Shown one piece after another: positions 43,379 through 56,071 of a stretch of 61,700 bases of DNA; the first letter of the stretch is position 1; each line of letters opens with the position of its first letter. The stretch is taken from the NCBI GenBank assembly GCA_014925825.1, contig JACGCK010000239.1:1-61700 (forward strand). Reading direction: 5' to 3'. The notes beneath the pieces are model-generated. The model was not told the origin of the DNA and did not search any database. It saw only the letters and a list, made by a program, of their open reading frames with translations. Made by a program: the position numbers and the translations under genes. This stretch comes from Pholiota molesta. Lineage: Eukaryota > Basidiomycota > Agaricomycetes > Agaricales > Strophariaceae.

Positions 43379-46300
43379 CTAATGGGCGGTTGTGATTCCG
43401 TTGTACTTGGTCCAATAGTCGGTTGAGTGTCTGTTGGTGGGTCTTAGTGTAGCTTTCTTCGGCTCGTAAGGTGACTCTCGCGGAGGCTCTGGAAGAGGAT
43501 TGTTCAGCCCGGGGCGTTCGCGGGTTATCGCGGCGGGCGGCGAGGTTCTATAATCCACAGGTGCAGGTTGATATGCTGGGTACGTGTGTTCATAAGGGTC
43601 GTAAGATGACATTAAGTCTGGAATGCTGGGTATCGATGCAGGAGAGGAATAAATAATGGGTGGAGGGGCTGTGGGCATCGAGTGGTATATTTGGGCCCCA
43701 GTTCTGCCCTGGAAAGGAGTTGGGACGACGTAGGCTGTGTGACTGGAGCCGTAAATGGCGCTCTGGGTATTAGCATCGTCGCTTATGGAGCTGGTTGAGC
43801 CAGGGCCTGGAATAAAGTTCGTGGTAGGTGCGTTGGGTTCGAGTCCGTACATGCTGCGGGCTTTCCACAGCCGTTCCATTTCCCAGGACTCTTTGGCGCG
43901 CATAGCGTTCATCTCGGCAGCCGAAGGCAACTCAGATGTTGGACGTGCTGTTAAAGAGGGTGCGCGCTCCAAACGAACAGGTGGTTGTTGATCTGAAGGC
44001 TGAATTTGGATAGCATATGGTCGATCAGCCTGATAGGTGGAGGAGGAAGAAGTGTCCGCCGGTCTGTATTCAGATTTGCGTTCGTGACGTTCCTCCCGCT
44101 TGCGACTGGATTTCTTGTCACTGCGCAGAGAGGATTCTTCAGCATGGCGCGAACTACGCTTGCCATGCGATCGACTCTTGGTAGGTTCCTCCGGATACTG
44201 TGCAGGCTGCTTGGATGCCCGATTCGAAGATCGATGGTAGTCAGTGGCATCGACCACTTCAGGCTTTGGTTTGGGCTCCTTCTTGGTTTCGCGTCGACTA
44301 CTACTTGGTTCCTCTTTTGGTCTTTCGTAATCCTTGGGTTTCTCGTAATCTCTGGACTTCTGGTGATCTCTAGACCTGTCGTAATCCTTCGGCCTATCAT
44401 AGTCCTTTGACCTGTCATTATCCCTGGCTCGTTCATTGTTCTTGGTTCGTTCAGCATCCCTAGCTCTTTCAGCATCCCTAGCTCTTTCAGCATCCCTAGC
44501 TCTTTCAGCATCCTTAGCTCGTTCAGCCTCCCTAGCTCGTTCAACCTCCCTAGCTCGTTCAGCATCCCTAGCTCGTTCAGCCTCCCTAGCTCGTTCAGCA
44601 TCTCTAGCCCGTTCAGCATCCCTAGCTCGTTCAGCATCCCTGGCTCGTTCATAGTCTCTTGCGCGTTCAGAATCCTTCGACTTTTGATACTCCTTCAACC
44701 GCTCATACTCCTTCGCCTGCTCATAATCCCTAGACTTCTCATAGTCCTTACCCTTGTCGTACTCATGGGGCCTGTGCTCCGACCTGCGTTCCTGATCCTT
44801 CTCCTTCGACCGGTGCTCGCGTTCCCTAGGTTTCTGCTCAGGCTCCTGGTATTCGTAGTCCTTCGAGCGCCGTTCATAGTCCTTGGACCTGCCCTCGTCC
44901 CTCGGGCGATAGTCCTGGTCCCGGGAACGACGATCGTAATCTTTGTCCCGATGCTCGTGGTCTTTCGACCGCGACGACTTCTCCCTGGTCCTACTTTTGG
45001 GCTCAACGGACTCGACGACCTCCCACTGCTGGCCTGCGGCTGTGATCGTCTGGCCCGAGGCGTACACGTAGCCCGACGCGCTTCGCACCAGCTTGAAAGT
45101 CTCCGTCTGCCGGCTGGGTGATGGGCTGGTGGGCGAGGGATTATTGACAGGGGAAGTCCGAATAGGCGACAGGTGGTGCGCCTGCTTTCCTTCTTTACCC
45201 TCGTATATGCTCTTCGGCGGCAGGGATGGAGGCGCGGACTGATCAGGGGTCAACATCATGTCGCGTAGGTCATACGGCGTAGGTGGGTTCGCGAGCATAG
45301 AGGACGTTGAAAGCGGCGATGCGTCATAGGGCTGAACATAGTGCTGGGTATCATCCTGGGAAGGGAAAGGTATCGCGGGCGATTTCGCATGGGAATGAGA
45401 AGGAGCAGGAGGAGCAAGAGCTGCAGCAGGCTCGGTACGCGAACGCACGCGTGCTGGCTTTGAATGCTGGCGGCTCGAAGAAGCTTCAGGCTGACGATCT
45501 CGCGCATCGCGATTGTGATGTGAGCTAGACGAAGGTTGCGGCTGCGTCGCCGCTCGCTCATGCTTGCTCCTCTGAGCTGGCTCGGGCGAGCGAGTAGCCT
45601 TACGAGACGACGAGGACGGCTTCTGCGATATCGACGTCTTTTTGGGAGTCTCGTACATAGCGTATGATTGCAGCACAGGAGGCGATTGTGTTCGACTACG
45701 ATCAGCAGCATCCTGCGACACAGGCGAGTCAGCGCTCGAAGGCACAGGTCGCGTCTGAGACGAGGATCTTCTGTTCGGGGGCTCATTCACAATTGGCGGG
45801 GGTGCGAAAGTTGTCTCTGCCTTCGGTGGGTCGCGCGTGGTAACGTCCGTAGATCCAGACGCCTTCCGTGGATGAGGGGGACGTACTGGAGAAGTTGACG
45901 AAGCTGGCTGTGGACTTTCATATGGAACTTGGGCAGGCGCTGGCGCTGGTTTCACAGGACTAGTATCAGGAGATGGGGTTTTGGAGATAGGAGGTGGAGG
46001 TAGGGGTTGCTCGACCATCTTTGGAGTATCAATCCGAGGCAAAGCCAACACCGAGAAGTTGGGGGTGGGTATCTGGGGAGGCGGCAAGGGTTTGTCTAGA
46101 CGTGGTCGTATCTCAGAAGCCATTGCTGGAGGAGGACTCTGAGGCAGGATAGAGGGCTCAGGTATTTGCTCAGGTTCGGAGAACTGAAACATGGATTGAG
46201 GTTTCTCTGGTGGTGCAGGTGCGCCGTCAGCAACTGAAGCGTCTTGATCATGGTCTGGTAAGTCAGGATTGGCGATTGTGAGCCTTCCCATTGAAAAAGG

Positions 46301-47909
46301 TGTGTCGAGAGATGATAACGAAATACGGTCCGCACTCGGCTTCGCTTCAACCGGCGGAGGTTCTGAAGGTTGAATAGGCTGCGGTGGAGGTTGAGGTGGT
46401 TCAAAAATAGAGGGAGGCGGAACACGTTTCACAGATTCTGGTCGAGGTTTCTCTGGCGAGGATCGGCCAAAATCATGAGGAGGACCACTATATTCACCAT
46501 ATCCTTTGGACTCTTGATTATTGACATTGGGCCAAAAGTCATCTCCAGTTCCACGATCATCCACAGATTTCCTGAGTATACTGAATTTCTTTGCCAGACG
46601 ATTAAGCATACTCCCTCGTTTCTCCTTTTTCGGGGTCGGTTGATACATAGCAGAGTTGGCAGGCGGAGGTGCTACAGACATTCGCTTAGGTAATGACGTA
46701 GGGTTCAGGTCCTCTGCTGGCATATGCTCTATGGGAGTAGGTGCAGAAGCGGCCTTTACCATCTCAGGACGCGGAGGAGGAGGAGGAGGAGGAGGATTGA
46801 ACACGGCATCCGCTGTGGGAGTACGGCGTTTACTCAATTTCCGAGGTATTTGAATTTGGGGTGGAGGCGCTAGATGTACAGCAGACGTTGATTGGGACAA
46901 AGGGGAAGGGGTAACCGACATGTGCCGGCCTTGCATCGCCGTCATGCTAGCTCTCCTTGGTCGGCTGGGTATCTATAGTTCAACGTTAGTTAGAATCTTA
47001 GTGGTCTAATGAGCAGAAACGCACTTCATAAGCATCAGATGAATTTGCTATAGTCTGTCCCCAATCATAAGGTGATTGATGATGCCAATTTTGACCCCAA
47101 GGATCAGTTAGATCAAGAAGGTCAACAGTGTCTGGTGTGGTTTGGGACGTCTTGCGAGAGCGGGCCTTCGCGCCGTCGGCTACACGAGTTTGCGACGAGG
47201 TGGGCGTTGGTAAAGGCGAATCCGCAGGAGTTTTGCTCGGGCCTGAAGAATCATCCATACCATGGTCCGGCGAAGAGGACGTGTGCATAGGAGGAAACGA
47301 GGGGGAGAAAAATGTGGGTGGTCTCATTGAAGGGCGCTTTTGAGAAGGAGGAATAAGGTGATGATTTTTGTACCAGCGCGGACCCATAGGATTGTGCAGG
47401 GGATAATTAACTTTGAATGTTGGAAGAGGCACGGCCGCCCACGCACCACCCTCCTTCCATGCCGGCGGCTTCTCTCTGGTGTCGACAATGACCGATCTCG
47501 AAGAAGCTAATTGGCGAGCTGCGGCATTGTGATTGACCTGCTCCTCCTCATTGGTCCCAGCATCGTTGTTATCTCTCTCCTGTAGATTGCCCTTGGATGG
47601 TATACGGGGAAAGTCAGAAGTTGTAGGAGGAAGGGGGGGTGTAGTTGTTGAACGTCTAATTGATCTGCGTGACCAGAAAGATGTGCCAGACTTTCGCTTT
47701 GATAGTTTGCGTTCTAGGGTGTCTCGTCGCTCCATGTCCTCGTAAAAAGCCTTGGAGTCTTCTGGGGTTGTTTCGTTGGAGGGCTCGGGACCTCGAGACT
47801 ATAACACGTAAAATGCAGGGATATTTAACGTCAGTTGCGGAACACGGAAGCAGGGGTGATGCGGACTCGCCTCGTCCGCAACCAAAGCATGGCTGGGATG
47901 ATACGCCAT
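43379..47909 (-). CDS. Large disordered Pro/Ser-rich protein with ERARDA repeat
   Basis: Two large exons, 43379 to about 46970 and about 47026-47790, make a protein of over 1,400 residues. Coding clearly extends upstream of the Met at 47735 ('RGPEPSNETTPEDSKAFYED'). A first exon starting at 47909 (MAYHPSHALVADE) is proposed, but its splice site is weak. The N-terminal half has 'KRKSGTSFWSRRSIRRS', a patch with 'WAAVPLPTFKVNYPLHNP', a poly-Pro run and many SP/TP sites. The middle carries basic-acidic KD/ER repeats, including about 14 ERARDA hexapeptides. The C-terminus has several Tyr/Pro-rich stretches and ends 'TDYWTKYNGITTAH'. No enzyme domain is seen. A scaffold or nuclear/RNA-associated role is possible but unproven. 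Confidence 0.75.
44448..44655. repeat. 18-base minisatellite inside a coding exon
   Basis: About 12-13 direct copies of an 18-base unit like 'gctcgttcagcatcccta' lie in tandem, with few changes. On the minus strand each unit encodes one ERARDA-type hexapeptide, so copy-number change keeps the frame. Confidence 0.9.
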
Positions 47910-48478
47910 GGCCCCGGCGTCGAGAGTGGGGGAGGAGAAAGGCGGGGAACGGAGATGCACGCCAGTCCCAAGTTCAACCATTCCACGCCAAGTTAGTTCG
48001 TTCCCGTGTCGCACGGCACGTGCCGTCCTGTAGGCACCGCACGCGAAAGTCGGATCGCGCGTCAGCGCGTCGGCCTTTCAGCTCTCCATCATCTCCAACG
48101 ACGAATAGCACTGCTCTCCTCCGTTAATTTTGTCGTCCCCGGCACTATTTTCTTCACCGCATATTCATCAGCGCTCCTGCAGGAAGTACCACTAATACCC
48201 CACATTCCGTGACCTGGCACCGCGTGTTCTCCACGCTGCCCGGTTCTCGCAGTACACGCCCCAATCCATGCCAGCATGTCGCGTTTTAATAGACGATATA
48301 GAGCAATGTACATATGCAGCGACTCGGAAATAGTGGTGGCCGGACCAAGTTCGATTGAAGAGGCAGGCCTTCGGACTGACAAGGCTTCGGAGTGTCATAG
48401 GTCCGATATGGATGATCGGGATTGGCTAATTGCCAAATCTGGGCTCTCTTCAACTTTTCCATCTTATCATGTCTGTCC
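47910..48478. promoter_or_regulatory. Divergent promoter, disordered-protein gene / ADE5,7
   Basis: This 569-base region separates the two divergent starts. A plus-strand ORF at 48276-48551 overlaps the ADE5,7 start in another frame; it could act as an upstream ORF if the leader is that long. No element is identified with certainty. Confidence 0.45.
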
Positions 48479-51325
48479 GCATCCTGATCCTCGGTGCTGG
48501 GGGCAGGGAGCACGCGCTTGCATGGAAGCTCGCACAATCACCCATCCTTGACCGCATTTACGTCTGCCCTGGAAATGCCGGAACGTCGCAGGAGCCCAAA
48601 ACCTCAAATCTCGATGATATCTCTCCCGATGATTTTCCTAGGCTTGTTGAATTTGCGTTGAAGAACGAGGTTCGTCTATAAAAATTCATATTATCTGTTC
48701 TCAAAGTCAAAGTTTTTCTATAGGTCAACCTAGTTATCCCTGGTCCCGAGCAACCATTAGTCGATGGCGTTGAAACTTTTTTCCGCAAGGGTGCGTGCGT
48801 TTTCAACCATGTCCTCAATGAGTAACCTGTTATCTTGGACTTCTAGTCGGCATCCCAGTTTTTGGACCCAGTGCACTCGCAGCCCGTATGGAAGGATCCA
48901 AGGCATTCTCCAAAGACTTCATGGCGCGGCACAACATCCCAACGGCGGAATACAAAACTTTCAGGTCATCCGAAGTCGCGTCCGCCATCGAATATGTCAA
49001 GACCTGCGGCCACCGCGTAGTACTAAAAGCCAGCGGTCTAGCCGGTGGAAAAGGTGTCCTTATCCCTGAAACGACGGAGGAGGCTATCGCTGGTCTCAAC
49101 GAAATCATGGTGGCAAATGTTTTCGGAGATGCAGGTCCGTACCACCATCCTATTTTTATACCTTTAGAGCTCAAGCAAATTTTAACAGGAAATGAAGTGG
49201 TCGTTGAAGAGCTACTAACTGGGCCCGAAGTATCTGTTCTTGCGCTCTCCGATGGATACTCCATAGTCCCTCTTCCCCCGGCTCAAGACCACAAGCGTAT
49301 CGGCGAAGGCGACACGGGACTGAACACGGGCGGGATGGGCGCCTATGCGCCCGCTCCTGTTGCAACCCCAGAGATCTTGGAGAGGATTATGCGAGAAACT
49401 TTGCGGCCAACAATCGATGGTATGAGAAAGGAAGGTACGGTCTTTCAGAATTGTTATCGTCGATATGAAGTATATATTAATCCCCGTGTCAGGATTCCCA
49501 TTCGTGGGCACACTTTTCGTTGGATTCATGCTCACTCCTTCCGGGCCAAAAGTTCTCGAGTACAATGTTCGTTTTGGAGACCCCGAAACAGAGGCTCTCA
49601 TGCTCTTGCTGAGCGACAGCGTTGACTTGGTTGCTCTGTTACTTGTGCGTTCATCGTTTTATTATCAAAGATTGCATCATCTGCTCACCGAAGACATATC
49701 TTAGGCTTGCGCCGAACATCGCCTCGACTCTATACCTGTAACCTTCAAAGATGGTGTCGCCGTCACAGTTATTCTGGCTTCTCAAGGCTATCCTGGAAGC
49801 TATCCCAAGGGCAAAACGATTACCATTAAAGCCGTCCCTACAAGTTCGTATACCAGCGCTTATTTTATTACGTTGGGGTACTCAATGAGGGCATAGATGT
49901 TGTCGTTTTCCATGCTGGAACCAAAAAATCCGGCGAGGACGTCGTGACCGCTGGCGGTCGCGTCCTTGCCGTCACAGCCTACGCGCCAACATTAGCAGAA
50001 GCCTTGAAATCCGTCTATGAAGGTGTTGACCAAGTCAACTTCGAGGGCAAGACCTTCCGACGTGACATTGCCCATCGGTAATTATCACCGTCTCATATCA
50101 TCCATTTTTTTTACTGACAAAAGCTCAGGGCTTTGATGTCAACGGCTGTTGGACCTGCCGGCCTGACCTATGCGCAAGCCGGCGTGTCTGTTGATGCAGG
50201 CAACGCGCTCGTCGACGCGATCAAGCCCCTCGTGCGCGCCACATCCCGCCCAGGCGCCGACGTCGAGATCGGTGGATTCGGCGGTGTCTTTGACCTGAAG
50301 GCAACCGGATTCCAAGACCCCGTGCTGGTCAGCGGGACCGACGGAGTAGGCACAAAGTTGCGCCTTGCTGTGGATTGCGGGATTCACGATCTCGTCGGTT
50401 AGTGATACTTGACTTGCTCTTATGTTTGGTTTACAAGACTCTAAACGATATATAGGTATTGATCTGGTGGCGATGTCAGTCAACGATCTGCTGGTGCAAG
50501 GCGCTGAGCCTCTGTACTTCTTGGATTATTACGGCTGCAGCAAGCTCGATGTGCCCATCGCCACGCAGGTCGTGAAGGGTATCGCTGAAGGCTGTAAACA
50601 GGCCGGATGTGCGCTGATCGGCGGAGAGACTGCAGAAATGCCCGGCATGTACCAACCAGGTTCGAAAAAATGTCTGTCAAATTACCCTAAATCAACCTAA
50701 ATACATTTTCCCCTCCCCTGCAGGTGACTACGACCTGGCAGGTTTCGCCGTCGGAGCCGTCGAGCGCAACCTGATCCTCCCGCGACCCGACATCGTCGCT
50801 GGAGACGTCCTCCTGGGCGTCGCCTCCTCAGGGCTGCACTCCAACGGGTTCTCCCTAGTCCGCAAGGTCATCTCCGTCGCCGGGATCTCCTACTCGTCGC
50901 CCTGCCCGTGGCAGCCCGACACCGAGCTGGGCCGCGTGCTGCTCGAGCCCACGCGGATCTACATCTCCCAGATCCTGCCCGTCGCGAAGCGCGGGCTGCT
51001 GAAGGGCATGTCCCATATCACCGGCGGCGGCTTCACCGAGAACATCCCGAGGGTGCTGCCCAAACATCTCGGATGCTACATCGACGCCGCGACATGGGAG
51101 CAGCCCCCCGTGTTCCACTTCTTGATGAAGCACGGGAACATCGCGCCGCTGGAGATGGCGAGGACGTTCAACAACGGCATCGGCATGGTCCTCATCGTGG
51201 CTGCCGACAAGGTTGACGAAACCATTGAAGCACTGAAAGGAGGCCCGTCTGCTGTATACCGCATCGGAGAAGTCACAACAACACCGGGAGTGGAGATGAG
51301 GAATGTATTGACATGGGCGGCATGA
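48479..51325 (+). CDS. ADE5,7: Bifunctional GARS-AIRS (glycinamide ribotide / AIR synthetase)
   Basis: This enzyme catalyses steps 2 and 5 of de novo purine synthesis in the cytosol: phosphoribosylamine plus glycine to GAR, and FGAM to AIR. The start at 48479 gives '[20 protein letters not shown]'. The GARS half shows '[10 protein letters not shown]', '[13 protein letters not shown]', the ATP-grasp part ('[14 protein letters not shown]', '[14 protein letters not shown]', '[14 protein letters not shown]') and '[14 protein letters not shown]'. The AIRS half, from about 50100, has '[20 protein letters not shown]', '[16 protein letters not shown]', '[14 protein letters not shown]', '[14 protein letters not shown]' and '[16 protein letters not shown]'. 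About ten introns; all junctions keep frame. As in yeast Ade5,7, there is no third (GART) domain. The last exon ends at 51325. Confidence 0.97.
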
Positions 51326-51823
51326 TAAATATAGGGACGAGGTACAATAATGAGAGGCGCATAGCATTGCTATGAAATAAAAACAGACATAGACATGGGA
51401 TAAATTTATGGATTTTATGTACTTATGGATGTATGGGATCACAGTCAGTGTGGAAAGCGTTAGTGCAAAGTGAACGACAAAAGCCCTCGGGAGATGTGTC
51501 TACAGAAAAACAGAAACACGATGATAAGAGCCTGCTGGAATTTTATGCTGAATATATGTGTAAGGGAGATAGAGAGTGAGAGTGAGAGAGAAAGAAGGAG
51601 AGATAGAGATAAAAAAGCGAAAGCAAACACTGTAAATGCAAATATACAATCAGACAGAAAAGCAGAGTAGAAGAATAGATATAAATCAAATGGGTAAGCC
51701 AAAATAACCCCAAAGAATGTGCGCAATAAGTAAAGTGTAGATAGTAATCAACAAACCGAGCATCGAAAAATCAAGAGGTCCATCCCTGCGTCGGATCCAG
51801 AGGATACGAGGGTGCGGACAGTT
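51326..51823. other. Convergent 3' region with GA-rich tract
   Basis: About 500 AT-rich bases lie between the stops of ADE5,7 and the CCCH gene. A purine tract of (GA)n type lies at roughly 51565-51615. Confidence 0.5.
51565..51615. repeat. GA-rich low-complexity tract
   Basis: About 50 bases, almost all purine, built of imperfect 'gagagtgagagtgagagaga' and AGAGA units. It lies in the 3' region between convergent genes. Confidence 0.8.
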
Positions 51824-54078
51824 TTAAGCGGACACAGAGACCTCCTTCGACACATCAGTCGTACCAGAGGTCGCCACCGCAGCAAAGGACAAGGGTGGGA
51901 GCTTGTTAACGGTGTTAACAGCAGCAGGCTGCTCCTGCTGAACAGGAGCAGGAATTTCGGTGGTGGCGGCACCGTTAACACCATTAGCATCTGCCCGGAA
52001 TTCCTGAAGAAAGATCAATAAGACATATGATCAAGGAGAGGAGAAGGGTTGCTTACCTTCGAGGGATTCCCTCGAGTGGGATCTGGGGTAGGTGCACGCG
52101 TGCTCGACTCCTTGCTGTCCTTGCGAGGGGCAGGAGCCTGCAGAACCTGAGCGGCCGTGGGGCCGTTGGGGACGCCATTAGCCAGGAATCCGTTGATCAC
52201 GGGAGGGCGAGTCGGCGGTGTGGTCGCGCCCGCGAGGACGGGGAACTCGTCCGCGTTGGGGACACGCTGCTGATGCCTGAACGTCTGCGCCTTTTTATTA
52301 TTCGCGTGGCCGTTAGGGCCAGCGTTGGGATGCTTGCCGCCCTGCTGGAATTTGGGACGGGTGCCGGCATCGCTAGAGTGCGAGCGGCTCGAACCTTCGG
52401 CACCATTCTTCGGGCGTGGTTGATCCTGGAGAGGCGCGGAACGGGTGAATATGCCGACACTTTAACACATGAAATCAGCCAATTACTCACATCACGGATC
52501 GACAAGTTGCCAAGCTTGGCTTCGAGGTTCTGGAAGCCGTTAGGACCATTCGCTTGAGCGCGAGGCCTCGGGGGGCCAGCGCGCACGGGGGCGAATGGAA
52601 GATGAGGCGGAGGAGCTCCATTTTCAGGAAGAACATGAGGGAAACGGCATTCGTCACTAAAAAAATTCATAAACATGCACATTCATTAAGGATAGTAAAA
52701 CCGACATACCCATTCTTGCAGCGGCCTGCAGGGAAAAATAGACAAGGTGGCTTACGCGCACTGAATGATGGGCGACGGCCCGCGCCGCGGCGGTGATTAA
52801 GTCCCTCACGATGGTTGGGATGGTTCGTGTGCATATTGTAATTTTCGGCATGAAGTCCTTCAGGCTTAACGCCGTTGACGGGATCGTAATTAATGTTGGC
52901 GGGCGGTGGTGGCATAGGATATGGTCCGGGAACTTCTTGATGCAGAGGGAAAGGTGGTACAGGTGAGGTGGAAGAATTATATAAGTTAGGATGAGGCTGA
53001 GGTCCAGAATTAGGGTGCGGTGCGTGGGAGTGCAGAGGGGGAAGAGGTGCGAGTGGAGGAATGGGCTGCATGCCCATTGGTACGTGTCCAGGGTGAGGAT
53101 AAATAGGAGGCGACATGTGTCCATAAGGACCGGAAGGCGGAGGAGGCGCGCCATTGGGGCTGAAGTGCCCCAGCGACGGCGAAATAACCTCCGAGGGCGT
53201 GCGCGCGTGCATAACCGGAGGTCCGGGAGGAGGAGACATGGGGGACATGGGGTGCGCGCCTGGCTGCTGTTGGAAAGGAGGGGGTGGTGGGTAGTATTGG
53301 GGGACGTATGAATTTCCCATGGGGTCGTAAGGAGGGTATTGAGGTGGCATGGGGCCTTGGTAGTACGGTGTCTGAGGATGCGCAAACATGCACTGCGCGC
53401 CATAGCGGCACGCAGGGAAGTACCTGCATGGAATTAACCTTGCCACCTCAGGCGGAGGGAGATTGCTTGTGCCGTTGGGTGAAGCGTCACCGGATACCTG
53501 GGAAGGGGGGTAATAGGACCCTGCTTCGGTGACGGTCGAAAGTGAGGGGTTGATAGTCGGGTAGTAGGTGTAGGCATCAGGTGGGGGAGGTGGGTAGAAA
53601 TGTTTTTCTTGATCCTCCGCGCCCGGATTGGCATAGACAGGCTGAGCGGGAATTTCAGCCGGAGCCACTCTGGATTGAGCGACGTGGAGAAGCTCGAGGA
53701 TGGCGGGATTTGAGGTGTATTGGTCTGGACGGCCTTGGCTCGACGCGTTGTTGGGATCGGCGCCTAGAGAGTTGAGAGGGATCAGATGGGCGGGATATGG
53801 AATGTCTGACGAGCGTACCTTTGTCCAATAGCGCTCTGACGATGTCGACATGGCCGTTCCTGACCGCCTCGATGAGAGGGGTGGCGCCTGTGTGATCTGT
53901 TGCAAATAACAAGATGGGGAACAAAGGCGGTGAGCACGGCGGTGCAGAGACACAGCGCATCTGGAGCGTCATCACGCGCACCTTTGAGCTCGATGTCAAC
54001 GACAGCGGCGTCGTTCAAGACGTCCAGGGCCTTCTGGAGGTCGCCCTCTGAGCAGGCTTTCCAGAGCGATGAGACCAT
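51824..54078 (-). CDS. Ankyrin plus CCCH zinc-finger protein
   Basis: The start at 54078 gives 'MVSSLWKACSEGDLQKALDV'. An ankyrin repeat is built across two introns ('DHTGATPLIEAVRNGHVDIV' to 'RALLDKGADPNNAS'). After a linker come two CCCH fingers, 'CRYFPACRYGAQCMFAH' near 53400 and 'CLFFPAGRCKNG' spliced to 'DECRFPH' near 52660-52730. Between them lies a Pro/Tyr/His-rich disordered stretch of about 200 residues. The C-terminal third is disordered with 'LEAKLGNLSIRD', 'QQRVPNADEFPVLAG' and 'INGFLANGVPNG', ending at 51824 after 'TTDVSKEVSVSA'. Tandem CCCH fingers usually bind RNA (AU-rich or poly(A)), and the ankyrin part would add a protein contact. This resembles fungal CCCH regulators, but I cannot name an ortholog. 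Six or more introns; no break seen. Confidence 0.85.
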
Positions 54079-54320
54079 TTGTATGGGTGGATGTAAGGGC
54101 GCGGGGGGCAAGAGTGAGATTCTCGAAAAACAGTTTCTGCGCCGGAGCAGTCGGAAAAGTTTGTGCAAAAAAAAATCAAAACCGTGGCAGAATCCTAGAT
54201 CGATCTTGTGACGTACGTGACCTGGCCAGACACATGTCCCTCTTTAGTAATTGCTATCCCGGTCGTACCCTAGCTAGCTACACATCCACGTCGTATATAT
54301 CCCTCAAAGCGGCTCTCCGT

Positions 54321-55930
54321 TCATACAGCACCCTCCGTAGCCAGCCCCAGCTTCACCAGCAGTTGTTGCGCAGGGCGTCCCGCCGTGGGAGGAAGCTCCA
54401 ATTCCCGTGACGGCGGGAGCTCCATCAGCTCCCTGACAGCCACCTGCGCGTCTTTGCCTGGCCCCGGTGTCAGACGCGTAATTAGCGAGAGAACAGAGAC
54501 ATTACCATTAAACAGAACGTCGTAAACCTACAGGACAGTCAGCCAATGTCGCACATTCCTATTAGGCGCGCCGGACTTACCGCGGTCGCGATTGGCGCAT
54601 GGACCTCAAGTTCTTCGATGATTTTTTGCACTCCTTGGGTCGTCGGGACACCTTCCGCCACACTTCCAAGGGTAGACATGATCACATCAAGTTTCTCACC
54701 TTGACCAAGGCGATACCCGACGGTATAGTTCCTACTATTTGGGGAACTGCATGTCAGGAAAAGATCTCCAACGCCTGCCAATCCGAGGAATGTTAGTGGT
54801 GAGGCGCCATAGGCTGTTCCAATGACAGTCATTTCAGAAAGGCCACGTGTAATGATCACTGCATGGTGTTAGCTATAAAAAAAGTTGAAAGACAGAAGTA
54901 GCAAATGTCACCTACTAGCTCGTGTGTTATTCTTAAAGCCTAGGCCGTCTGACATGCCCGAGGCGATAGCGTAGACATTTTTGAGCGCTCCCGAAAGTTC
55001 AATGCCAATTGGATCAGTTCCAGTGTAACTATTCATCCAAAGTCATTGCAGGCGCTTCTCTTTGACAATAAAAGCAACTGCGTACCAGCGGAAATGGGGT
55101 TGATGGAATAAACTTGAAGCTTTGTTGGCCTCTGCTTCAGTAAACGACGCAACGGAGACCGAGGTTGGTAGTCTTTCGACAACTATAGAATATCAAATTC
55201 ACGACGCGTCTGCAGAAGCTTCAGCATCCAGACGTACTTTCTTTCGCAAAGGATGGACCTGACTATACAGATAAAGTCAGGTGATTGAAGAGAAAATACG
55301 GGACAGAAAAGGGAAGCATACGATAAAGGTTGCGAGTTTGGCAATATCGGGTCCACAGGTATCCGCGATAATCTCCAAAGTCAAGGCATGCGTCCCAACT
55401 TCAATACCTTTGTTGACGAATATGAGCAGTGGTAGGTTGTTGATGTCTAGTGAGGGTCGTAAAGTTTGCAGTGTGGATCTACCGTCGCCGATCGCGTCGG
55501 TTTATGACGAACAATTATTCGAATGAAATAATATTCACCTCAAGAACTGTGTTGGGATGGCGAACAGAAGGACATCGACCTTGTTGATGAGGCCCGCATC
55601 AGGCAAAGCGGGACCAACGGCAGTGATATTGGATGGGAATTCATGGTCGGTCAAATACGTGGGATTCCGGTGATTGAGATTGAAGTGCTTGACGAGATAT
55701 TCCTCCCGGGCCCACATATAGACATCGTGCTGAGAATCTCCGAGGTGGGATGCCAGGCACGATCCGAAGTTTCCTGCACCGAAGATTAGGACTTTCGAGT
55801 TATGCCCTGGCTGGGGTTTAGAGGAAAATGACATGGATAACTGAGAAGGAAAGCGACGACGGGGAAGAGCAAGTGCAAAGGGAGCAAAAAGACGACAGCC
55901 GCCTGTTTTCAGCATGCGCAAAGAGAACAC
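54321..55930 (-). CDS. GPD1: NAD-dependent glycerol-3-phosphate dehydrogenase
   Basis: Gpd reduces dihydroxyacetone phosphate to glycerol-3-phosphate for glycerol (osmolyte) and lipid synthesis. It has the NAD site '[18 protein letters not shown]', then '[17 protein letters not shown]', '[17 protein letters not shown]', the active Lys region '[19 protein letters not shown]', '[20 protein letters not shown]' and a C-terminal '[18 protein letters not shown]'. The stop is at 54321. The frame opens at 55930 with a 32-residue Arg-rich, hydrophobic extension ([19 protein letters not shown]) before [13 protein letters not shown]. That extension could be a mitochondrial or peroxisomal leader, or the translated start may be the inner Met. 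All catalytic motifs are intact. It is divergent from SED5 with only 141 bases between the starts. Confidence 0.95.
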
Positions 55931-56071
55931 GCCGTTATTCAGGGGCGCGGTGCCCGCCCAAAAACGCGTAGAATCACGTGCGCCACGTTACAGCAGTTGC
56001 GCCAAACGGGAAACCCAGCTCACTCTATACCATCTCCACATTTTCACTTATTTCCTATTCCTATTCCTTTA
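55931..56071. promoter_or_regulatory. Divergent promoter GPD1 / SED5
   Basis: These 141 bases separate the two starts, or about 235 if GPD1 uses its inner Met. The region holds GC-rich blocks and 'cacgtg' (55976-55981), an E-box type hexamer. Confidence 0.5.

Noticed and set aside
44436..44654. Plus-strand ORF of SLALSA/SLARSA repeats
   Set aside because: It is the complement of the ERARDA minisatellite, open only because the unit is 18 bases.
48276..48551. 91-residue ORF overlapping the ADE5,7 start
   Set aside because: It is not conserved-looking and runs into ADE5,7 in another frame; at most an upstream ORF.
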